64,000 bases of DNA, from contig CACEYZ010000002.1 in the NCBI GenBank assembly GCA_902563885.1, positions 90,115-154,114 of the forward strand. The letters run 5' to 3'. The position numbers and the translations under genes are program-made. This DNA comes from an uncultured SAR86 cluster bacterium. GTDB taxonomy: Bacteria; Pseudomonadota; Gammaproteobacteria; Magnimaribacterales; TMED112. Every line of letters starts with the position of its first letter. Positions within the stretch are counted from its first letter, which is position 1. Below the pieces are notes generated by a model that ran no database searches, was not told where the DNA came from, and saw only the letters and a program-made list of their open reading frames with translations. Shown here in pieces: positions 24,287 to 31,098 of the stretch.

Positions 24287-26055
24287 TGAGTAAAAATACA
24301 ATCAAAATTGCTAACTGTAGTGGATTCTATGGTGATAGGCTGTCTGCTGCAAAAGAAATGGTTGATGGTGGTCCAATTGATGTTCTTACAGGTGACTACC
24401 TAGCAGAGCTGACCATGGCTATTCTATATGGTCAAAAAATACAAAGAGGAGAAAAAGCTGGATATGTAGGAACTTTCTTAAAGCAATTAAAACAAATTGC
24501 CTCTTCTTGTGCAGAAAAAAATATTAAAGTCGTATCTAATGCTGGCGGACTCAACCCAAAAAGTATGGCTGAAGAAGTAAAAAATATTCTTGATTCTGAA
24601 GGGCTAAATCTAAAAGTTGCATACATAGATGGTGATAACTTTATGGATAAATTTGATGAGCTGAAAAAAAATGGAGAAGAGCTCAAAAATTTAGATACTG
24701 GAGTTTCACTATTTAAACAAAGTCTTCCAGCAGTTTCTGCAAATTATTATTTAGGATGTTGGGGTATTAAACAGGCTCTTGATGAGGGTGCAGATATAGT
24801 GATTTGTCCAAGAGTTACAGATGCAGCATTAGTTATGGGGCCTGCAGCTTGGAAATTTAATTGGTCTAGAGATGACTATGATAAATTGGCTGGTTCACTG
24901 GCTGCTGGACACATTATAGAGTGTGGAGCTCAAACTACAGGTGGCAACTATTCTTTTTTTAAAGAAGTTCCATCATTTCAAAATGTTGGATTCCCAATTG
25001 CAGAAATTGAAGAATCAGGCAATTTTAAAATATACAAACATAAAGGGACTGGTGGATTAGTATCAACAGGTACGGTTACAGCTCAATTACTCTATGAAAT
25101 TTCATCGCCAAAATATCTTAGTCCAGATGTAATAGCTCACTTTGACTCATTAAAAATTAAAGATTTAGGTGATGACAAAGTATTTATTTCAAACGTCAAA
25201 GGATCTCCTCCAACAAGCAAACACAAGGCATGTATAAATCTGGCTGGTGGTTATAAGAATAGTATGGAGCTCATTGTTACAGGTTTAGACATTGAAGAGA
25301 AAGCAAAAATATTTACCGACGAATTGTTCCGCTCTCTCGGAGGTAAAGATGAATTTGATGATGTCTCCATCCAATTAATTAGAACAGATAAAGAAGAGCC
25401 GTTAACTAATGAAGAGGCTATGGCAATTTTAAAGATTGACGTTAAATCCTCTTCACCAGAAAAAGTTGGCAGAATATTTAGTGCAAAAGTAATAGAACTA
25501 GCTCTTGCCAACTACCCCGGATGGACTGCTCAAAGTGAAATTAAACAAGCTTCGCCCTTTATTTCATATTGGCCTGCCTTAGTTGATTCAAAAAATGTTG
25601 AAGAAAAACTTCATGTAAATAATAAATCTAAAGTTATAGAAATCTTAAAGCATCAAGAGCAGCCAATTAACTTAGAAAAAATAAACATTGATGAATATAT
25701 TTCAAAGGATATTGAAAAAATAAATTTTGGAAGAATTTTTGGAACACGTTCGGGTGACAAAGGTGGGTGTGCAAATTTAGGTGTATGGGCAAAAGATACT
25801 TCTAGTTTTTCTTATCTTTACCATTTTTTAACCGTGGAACAATTAAAGAAATTATTGCCTGATCTTGAGCGTTTTGAAATTGAAAGGTATGAACTTCCTA
25901 ACATTTTTGCACTAAATTTTTATGTCAAAGGAATACTTGAAAATGGGGTATCATCTAATAATAGGAAAGATGGGCAGGCCAAAAGTCTTGGAGAATATTT
26001 AGGCACAAAGCTCATTGACTGTCCTAAAGAATTTATTGAAAAATATGCAAATTAA
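24286..26055 (+). CDS. atuA: AtuA family protein (acyclic terpene utilisation, DUF1446)
   Basis: 589 residues from the ATG at 24286, which overlaps the previous stop as TGATG (an in-frame TTG at 24283 is less likely). The N-terminal DUF1446 domain shows IKIANCSGFYGDRLSAAKEM, LTGDYLAELTMAILYGQK, VVSNAGGLNPKSMAEEVK, ADIVICPRVTDAALVMGP and GHIIECGAQTTGGNY. The C-terminal ~110 residues (FGRIFGTRSGDKGGCANLGV) form the second conserved AtuA domain. AtuA is required for growth on citronellol/geraniol in Pseudomonas, but its reaction is not established. Its position between a carboxylase pair and a hydratase matches atu-type clusters. Confidence 0.88.
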   Translation: MSKNTIKIANCSGFYGDRLSAAKEMVDGGPIDVLTGDYLAELTMAILYGQKIQRGEKAGYVGTFLKQLKQIASSCAEKNIKVVSNAGGLNPKSMAEEVKNILDSEGLNLKVAYIDGDNFMDKFDELKKNGEELKNLDTGVSLFKQSLPAVSANYYLGCWGIKQALDEGADIVICPRVTDAALVMGPAAWKFNWSRDDYDKLAGSLAAGHIIECGAQTTGGNYSFFKEVPSFQNVGFPIAEIEESGNFKIYKHKGTGGLVSTGTVTAQLLYEISSPKYLSPDVIAHFDSLKIKDLGDDKVFISNVKGSPPTSKHKACINLAGGYKNSMELIVTGLDIEEKAKIFTDELFRSLGGKDEFDDVSIQLIRTDKEEPLTNEEAMAILKIDVKSSSPEKVGRIFSAKVIELALANYPGWTAQSEIKQASPFISYWPALVDSKNVEEKLHVNNKSKVIEILKHQEQPINLEKINIDEYISKDIEKINFGRIFGTRSGDKGGCANLGVWAKDTSSFSYLYHFLTVEQLKKLLPDLERFEIERYELPNIFALNFYVKGILENGVSSNNRKDGQAKSLGEYLGTKLIDCPKEFIEKYAN

Positions 26056-26830
26056 TGACTTAGAATTTAAAACTACGTTAGTCACTCAAACTAATCACAT
26101 CTTAGAAATTGTCTTAAATAGACCAGATAAAAAAAATGCCATTAACCCTACTATGACAAATGAACTGTTGTATGCCTTAAGTTATGCCGAAAAAACACAT
26201 GAAATCCGAGTGGTGAAATTTAGTGCTAATGGTGATGTTTTTTGCTCTGGAGGTGATTTAAGCGTTATGAAAGAGGAAAAAAATGATCTTATTCCCGATA
26301 TGAAAGGAGGTATAGCGGATATAGTCAAATCAATTAGAAAATTATGTAAACCAATAGTTATTGAGGTAAGGGGCAATGTTTATGCTGGTGCTTTGCTCCT
26401 TATAGCAAATGCTACTCATGTATTTGCTTCAGAGCATGTAAAGTTTTCAGCGCCTGAAATTAAAAGAGGTATATGGCCTTTTATGGTGATGGCTGGATTA
26501 TTTAGAGTCATGAACAGAAGAGTAGGTTTAGATTTTATTATGAGAGGAAAACAAATTAATGCTGTCGAAGCTAAAGAACAAGGATTAATAACAGAGTTTT
26601 ATTCTGAAGATGATATTAGCAAAAAGGTCAACGAAGTAGTTGATGAGTTAGCTGCATTACCTCCAAAAGCAATGAAAAAAGGTTTAAATGCTTTTTATAA
26701 ACAAGAATTTAAGGATTTTGATAAAGCGATGGATTTTTTAGAAAAGCAAATTGCTGAAACTCTTCAAAGTGAAGAGGCTCAAGAGGGTATAACTGCCTTT
26801 CTAGAAAAAAGACCGCCCAACTGGAAGTAA
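26045..26830 (+). CDS. enoyl-CoA hydratase/isomerase family protein
   Basis: 261 residues from the ATG at 26045 (an in-frame TTG at 26015 would overlap atuA by 41 bp and adds no conserved sequence). Crotonase signatures: LEIVLNRPDKKNAINPTMT, the oxyanion hole FSANGDVFCSGGDLSVM, and KPIVIEVRGNVYAGALLL. The usual catalytic Glu region reads FSAPEIKRGIWPFMVM. In an atu-type pathway it would hydrate isohexenylglutaconyl-CoA (AtuE role); methylglutaconyl-CoA hydratase is the alternative. It overlaps atuA by 11 bp and ends the operon. Confidence 0.85.
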   Translation: MQINDLEFKTTLVTQTNHILEIVLNRPDKKNAINPTMTNELLYALSYAEKTHEIRVVKFSANGDVFCSGGDLSVMKEEKNDLIPDMKGGIADIVKSIRKLCKPIVIEVRGNVYAGALLLIANATHVFASEHVKFSAPEIKRGIWPFMVMAGLFRVMNRRVGLDFIMRGKQINAVEAKEQGLITEFYSEDDISKKVNEVVDELAALPPKAMKKGLNAFYKQEFKDFDKAMDFLEKQIAETLQSEEAQEGITAFLEKRPPNWK

Positions 26831-26848
26831 GGTTAAGGTATAATTATT

Positions 26849-26905
26849 ATGTATTTTAAGGAGGCTGAGCCAATACTAGAATTATCTAAAAGGGGTAAAA
26901 AATGA
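26849..26905 (+). CDS. possible 18-codon upstream ORF coupled to the flavoprotein gene
   Basis: The short frame MYFKEAEPILELSKRGKK ends in TGA at 26903-26905, overlapping the ATG at 26902 of the next gene (ATGA). A TATAAT lies at 26839-26844, and a perfect AAGGAGG sits at 26858-26864 inside the mini-ORF, while AGGGG at 26891-26895 can serve the next gene. It could be a coupling or leader peptide, or a chance frame. Nothing links it to a known leader. Confidence 0.25.
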   Translation: MYFKEAEPILELSKRGKK

Positions 26906-28038
26906 AGTCAAAAATTTGTGAAATACTTGATATAGAGTTTCCATTGCTGGCCTTTAGTCATTGTAAGGATGTTGTTGCTCAAGTATCAAAAGCAGGTGGC
27001 ATGGGTGTCTTAGGAGCCGTTGGAATGACTCCTGAAATATTAGAACAAGAATTAAACTGGATAGATCAAAATGTAGATGGAAAACCTTATGGTCTTGATC
27101 TGCTTGTACCAAATAATTTTGTTGGAAAAGAAGGAAGTGTTGATCCCAAAGACTTAGCGGAGATGATTCCACAAGAGTATCGTGATTTTAGAGCTGATGT
27201 TTTAGATAAATACAAAATCGAAAGTGATGGATTAAGAGAGCAAACTCAAGATTATTCAAATTGGGGTGCGAATATGAAAGAAGATGGAGCAACTGAAATG
27301 TTACAAATAGGCTTTGATCACGGAGTAAAACTTTATGCAAACGCGCTAGGAGTACCTCCTAAGTGGATGTTAGATCTTTGTAAAAAGAATAATGTCCCTG
27401 TTGCAGCACTAGTTGGGAAAAAAGAACACGCTGTTAAACAAGTAGAAGCAGGAGTAGATATTCTGGTTGTATCTGGAACTGAGGGTGGTGGTCATTGTGG
27501 AAGTGTATCGACTATGGTTTTAGTTCCTGAAGTTCATAGAGCAATTCAGCCAATTAAAGATGTTCCAATTTTAGCAGCAGGTGGAATTTGTACTGGAGAG
27601 CAAATGGCAGGTGCCATGGCAATGGGAGCATCAGGTGCTTGGTGTGCATCCGTTTTTTTAACCACCTCTGAAGCTGAAACTTCTGAAGTAGTAAAAGAAA
27701 AAATGCTTCATGCTTCATCAGATCAGACAGTTAGATCAAGGAGCAGAACAGGAAAGCATTCAAGACAATTAAAATCTGACTGGACTGATGCATGGGAATC
27801 TCCTGATGCACCCGATCCCTTACCAATGCCTCTGCAGACAATGGTCAGCGAACCCGCTTTAGCAAAGATTGATAAAGCTTCAGATGTGGGTCATGAAGGG
27901 GCAAAAAAACTTGCCACCTATTGGGTAGGTCAAGGAATTGGTCTTGTTAATGAAAAGCTCACAGCTGGGCAAACAGTACAAAAATTTAAAGAAGAGTTTA
28001 TAGATGCTTACGAAAGATTAAACTCGTTTATGGAGTAG
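26902..28038 (+). CDS. nitronate monooxygenase-like FMN oxidoreductase
   Basis: 378 residues of the 2-nitropropane dioxygenase/FMN TIM-barrel family. It begins KICEILDIEFPLLAFSHCKD, and has GGMGVLGAVGMTPE, VDILVVSGTEGGGHCG (phosphate loop approach), PILAAGGICTGEQMAGAMAMGASG and the family Arg/Ser segment SRSRTGKHSRQLKSDW. The conserved catalytic His of true nitronate monooxygenases is plausibly in EGGGHCG. Related proteins are often annotated only as NAD(P)H-dependent flavin oxidoreductases, so the substrate is open. It follows the carboxylase operon and precedes an MFS gene whose proposed start lies 3 bp after its TAG stop. Confidence 0.85.
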   Translation: MKSKICEILDIEFPLLAFSHCKDVVAQVSKAGGMGVLGAVGMTPEILEQELNWIDQNVDGKPYGLDLLVPNNFVGKEGSVDPKDLAEMIPQEYRDFRADVLDKYKIESDGLREQTQDYSNWGANMKEDGATEMLQIGFDHGVKLYANALGVPPKWMLDLCKKNNVPVAALVGKKEHAVKQVEAGVDILVVSGTEGGGHCGSVSTMVLVPEVHRAIQPIKDVPILAAGGICTGEQMAGAMAMGASGAWCASVFLTTSEAETSEVVKEKMLHASSDQTVRSRSRTGKHSRQLKSDWTDAWESPDAPDPLPMPLQTMVSEPALAKIDKASDVGHEGAKKLATYWVGQGIGLVNEKLTAGQTVQKFKEEFIDAYERLNSFME

Positions 28039-28041
28039 AGT

Positions 28042-29322
28042 ATCTTTAAATTAAATAACACTTACTTCCTGCTTTTAGTCACTGTACTCAATATCTTAAA
28101 TATTGCTGATAGACATTTTCTGATAGCTTTTTCAGACGATATTATCCCTGCCCTTAATCTAACAAACGCAGAGTTTGGTTTGCTTACAGGAATTATATTC
28201 ACTCTGATTTATACAATCTCAGGAATTTTTGTTGGTTCTTTGGCTGATCGTTTCAATAGATCAAGAATAATAGGTTGTGGAGTTATAATTTGGAGCTTTT
28301 TCACAGCTTTATCAGGCTTAGCAAAAAACTTTGTCCAACTAGCAATTCCAAGATTTTTTATAGGAGTAGGAGAATCAAGCATTACCCCAAGTACAATGTC
28401 AGTTTTAGCAGATAGATTTGGCAAACAAAGACTGGGTTTTGCTGCTGGTTTTTATTATATGGGTGTGCCTGTTGGGGTTGGGGTTGCCCTTTTGATTGCA
28501 GGCTTCTTGGGTCCAGTTATTGGATGGCGAGGTTCTTTTTACTTACTTGGTGGAATTGGTGTTGTGCTTGGCTTATTAATGTTATTTGTAAAAGATCACC
28601 CAAGAACAAAACTGCCACAAAAGACTGAAACTAACAAAAGATCATTTAAAGAGGTTCTAACCCTACTCTTTGAGGTGTTAGGCAAATCAAAATCTTTAGG
28701 CTTAACAATTTTAGCAGGAACTCTGTATCACTTCGTATTGGGAGCAGCAGCATTTGATATTAGATGGGCAGTAGTAGATAAAGGATTTGAAGCAGATTTC
28801 TATCTGCAGATTAATTCATTGGTATTTCTAGTTTTTGGGGTAGCTGGTAGTGTTTTTGGTGGAGCTATGAGCGATTGGGCTTTGAAAAAATATAATTTAC
28901 CAAGAACTTGGTTTTTATTAATTCTTACCTTTGTGCTTATGCCTCTAGCATTTACTAGATATGCAGATCCAACTTCTGTGATATTTTGGATTGGCATTGT
29001 TAGCAGTGCCTTCAGTACTGGATGTTTCTATGGGCCAGTTTTTTCCGCGATTCAAGAAGTCGTTCCAGCAAATATTAGGGGGAGTGTAGTTGCTTTTAAT
29101 CTTCTTTGTATAAATTTAGTTGGTTACAGTCTTGGCAGTTACACAGCCGGACTAAGCATTGACTACCTGCTTGATATGGGAGTAAGCCAACCATATACTC
29201 ATGTTTTAGTCGGTTCTGTAGTAATTTATTTACTAACAGGACCAATTTGTTATTACCTGGCTGGCAAACATTATGATGATGACAAAAAAGCACTTGAAAT
29301 ACAGTTTTCTAAAGAGACCTAA
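28042..29322 (+). CDS. MFS transporter, ATC start proposed
   Basis: About 426 residues with 12 predicted helices. TM1 (YFLLLVTVLNILNIADRHF) with the family D-R pair is encoded before the first ATG/GTG/TTG codon (TTG at 28180), so the coding region must begin earlier. The frame runs back to the TAG stop of the flavoprotein gene. ATC at 28042 is six bases after GGAG (28032-28035), making an AUC start plausible; CTG at 28069 or readthrough of the TAG are alternatives. The motif GSLADRFNRSRII between TM2 and TM3 is the MFS A-motif. It resembles Spns/hexuronate-type carriers; the substrate is unknown. Confidence 0.8.
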   Translation: MFKLNNTYFLLLVTVLNILNIADRHFLIAFSDDIIPALNLTNAEFGLLTGIIFTLIYTISGIFVGSLADRFNRSRIIGCGVIIWSFFTALSGLAKNFVQLAIPRFFIGVGESSITPSTMSVLADRFGKQRLGFAAGFYYMGVPVGVGVALLIAGFLGPVIGWRGSFYLLGGIGVVLGLLMLFVKDHPRTKLPQKTETNKRSFKEVLTLLFEVLGKSKSLGLTILAGTLYHFVLGAAAFDIRWAVVDKGFEADFYLQINSLVFLVFGVAGSVFGGAMSDWALKKYNLPRTWFLLILTFVLMPLAFTRYADPTSVIFWIGIVSSAFSTGCFYGPVFSAIQEVVPANIRGSVVAFNLLCINLVGYSLGSYTAGLSIDYLLDMGVSQPYTHVLVGSVVIYLLTGPICYYLAGKHYDDDKKALEIQFSKET

Positions 29323-30287
29323 GGGTTTAATACATTTTTCTTAAAAAAATTATAAATTTCTGTTACTCCATCAATATCCATATTAACCGAGTTACTTCCT
29401 GCCTTATTGCCAGTACCTGGCCAGGTATGCCCTGCCCCATCAAAGAGAAAAAATTCAACACTAGTTCCTTTATCACAATTTAAATAAGAAGTTTTTACAC
29501 CAGTGCTGCCATCATTTGGAGCGAGATCATCAACTAAGCTAATATCTGGTTGAGAGTTACAATTATTATGAGCTGCCCAAAATTCCATTAAATCTGTCTG
29601 AGATAAACCAAGACTAGGAAAGCCTAAAAAAGGAACTACTGAATCTTGCAAGCCATGCATTTGCATTACTGAAATAGGGCGAGTTGGTGAACAGCTGCTA
29701 TAAGTCTGAGGGGACATAGTCCCTGTCACGGATGCAACAGCTGCAATTCTTGCTCCTAAATTACATGCTAAGTGATAACTAAAAAAACCCCCGTTAGACA
29801 TGCCAGTTGAATAAACCCTTTGGTCATCAATATTATAAAGTGTCTGCAAGAGCGATATTAATGCATCTATAAATCCAATATCATCTTGATTACTTGTTCC
29901 TCCATCACCATTCCAATTATTCCAATGTGGGCCATTTCCATAAGTTGTTGTGCCCTGAGGATGAGCAATAATAAAACCATTCTCGTCAGCTAAATTTCTA
30001 AAATCACCATAATTCATTTGCTCAAAAGCATTACTCCCAAAACCATGGAAGTTAAAAATTACAGAGGTAGGATTGCTTTGATCATACGACTGAGGTACAT
30101 AAAGAATAAATTCTCTTCTTATACCATTATGTTGCAAATAACCATCTAAAGTTCCTTTTTGATTTGGACTAATTCCAGAAGGAGGCATCTGGTTAATTGG
30201 ACTTTGACTGGAATCATTTCCACTTCCGCCACCACAACTGGATATTAAAATGATGACAAATAATTTAAGAATTAGTTTAGTTCTCAT
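29319..30287 (-). CDS. PHB depolymerase/LpqC-type esterase lipoprotein
   Basis: 322 residues from the ATG at 30287. A longer frame exists to 30332, but its extra N-terminus is only the tRNA-Val gene read as protein, so it is rejected. A lipoprotein signal ends ISSC, followed by a Gly/Ser/Pro-rich linker. The alpha/beta-hydrolase core has VIFNFHGFGSNAFEQMNYG (oxyanion), the nucleophile elbow STGMSNGGFFSYHLAC, then MHGLQDSVVPF (Asp region) and DGAGHTWPG (catalytic His). The family includes polyhydroxybutyrate depolymerases and feruloyl/acetylxylan esterases; the substrate is uncertain. It shares CTAA with the convergent MFS stop. Confidence 0.85.
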   Translation of the reverse strand: MRTKLILKLFVIILISSCGGGSGNDSSQSPINQMPPSGISPNQKGTLDGYLQHNGIRREFILYVPQSYDQSNPTSVIFNFHGFGSNAFEQMNYGDFRNLADENGFIIAHPQGTTTYGNGPHWNNWNGDGGTSNQDDIGFIDALISLLQTLYNIDDQRVYSTGMSNGGFFSYHLACNLGARIAAVASVTGTMSPQTYSSCSPTRPISVMQMHGLQDSVVPFLGFPSLGLSQTDLMEFWAAHNNCNSQPDISLVDDLAPNDGSTGVKTSYLNCDKGTSVEFFLFDGAGHTWPGTGNKAGSNSVNMDIDGVTEIYNFFKKNVLNP

Positions 30288-30292
30288 GCTAC

Positions 30293-30369
30293 TGGTAGAC
30301 CCGATTGGACTTGAACCAACGACCTCTGCCATGTCAAGACAGCGCTCTAACCAGCTGAGCTACGGGTCT
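30293..30369 (-). tRNA. tRNA-Val (anticodon GAC)
   Basis: 77 nt including an encoded CCA. The acceptor stem AGACCCG pairs perfectly with CGGGTCT, with discriminator A. The anticodon arm CTGTC-TTGACAT-GGCAG gives loop anticodon GAC (one G-U pair in the stem), and the T arm contains GGTTCAAGTCC. It reads GTC/GTT valine codons. A TATAAT on the minus strand at 30385-30380 is suitably placed to start the transcript. It lies between the pirin gene and the esterase gene, whose ATG comes 5 bases after the CCA. Confidence 0.95.
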
Positions 30370-30401
30370 ATTTTTTATAATTATATATTGTTTGAATTGA
30401 A

Positions 30402-31085
30402 CTAGACGTCAATAACTAATAATTCTGATTCTTCTTGAGTAGTTATCCTCAATTCATCAGCATCAGTTATCTCTAGAGCATCGCCCTTTTTTAGCTTTAT
30501 ACCATTTACTTCGAACGCTCCGAAAGAGGCTAGTACATACCCCGACCTTTTAAGCTTATGATTTAATTCTTTTTTAGCTTTTATTTTACCTGCATAAATA
30601 TCAGCATTAGCATGAATAAATAATGGAGCTTCATCAGATCCACCAACTATAAGGTTTAGCTTATTTTCAACATGTTCTTTTGGAAATTCCATAGCATCCC
30701 ACCTAGGTTCTACATTTAAAGCATTAGGTTTTATCCATATTTGATATAGGCTTGTTGTCTCATCCTCTAGATTATGTTCTGAATGTTTTACTCCGGTACC
30801 AGCACTCATGACTTGAACATCTCCGGCATTTGTCTTCCCTTTATTCCCAAGGCTATCTTCATGCGTAATTGCCCCTTGCCTGACATAAGTAATGATTTCC
30901 ATATTGTCGTGACCATGGGTTGCAAAGCCACTTTGAGCAGCTATTAAGTCATCGTTTATTACCACTAAGTCACCAAACCCTGTACGGTTTGGATCTTGAT
31001 AAGAACCAAAACTGAAGTGATGTCTTGCTTCAAGCCAGCCATGATTTACATGACCTAAACTTTCGTAGGAAATTTTATTTGTCAT
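30402..31085 (-). CDS. pirin family protein (YhhW-like)
   Basis: 227 residues, a bicupin of the pirin/quercetin 2,3-dioxygenase-like group. The N-terminal cupin shows WLEARHHFSFGSYQDPNR, the metal-binding HGHDNMEIITYVRQGAITHED (His/His/Glu) and MSAGTGVKHSEHN (last His), so all four iron ligands seem present. The C-terminal cupin is shorter and lacks them, as usual for pirins. A YhhW-like quercetinase activity or a redox-sensing role is possible. The gene stands upstream of tRNA-Val on the same strand and 13 bp after the metalloprotease start region on the other side of the same operon direction. Confidence 0.9.
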   Translation of the reverse strand: MTNKISYESLGHVNHGWLEARHHFSFGSYQDPNRTGFGDLVVINDDLIAAQSGFATHGHDNMEIITYVRQGAITHEDSLGNKGKTNAGDVQVMSAGTGVKHSEHNLEDETTSLYQIWIKPNALNVEPRWDAMEFPKEHVENKLNLIVGGSDEAPLFIHANADIYAGKIKAKKELNHKLKRSGYVLASFGAFEVNGIKLKKGDALEITDADELRITTQEESELLVIDV

Positions 31086-31098
31086 AAAGTCTATTTAG

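Noticed and set aside
26015..26044. TTG start for the enoyl-CoA hydratase
   Set aside because: The ten extra residues are antuned to the atuA frame overlap and carry no crotonase sequence; the ATG at 26045 is sufficient.
28180..28182. TTG as start of the MFS gene
   Set aside because: It would delete TM1 and its conserved D-R pair, which are encoded in frame upstream.
30288..30332. N-terminal extension of the esterase (MAEVVGSSPIGS...)
   Set aside because: It is tRNA-Val sequence read as protein; the lipoprotein signal begins at the ATG at 30287.
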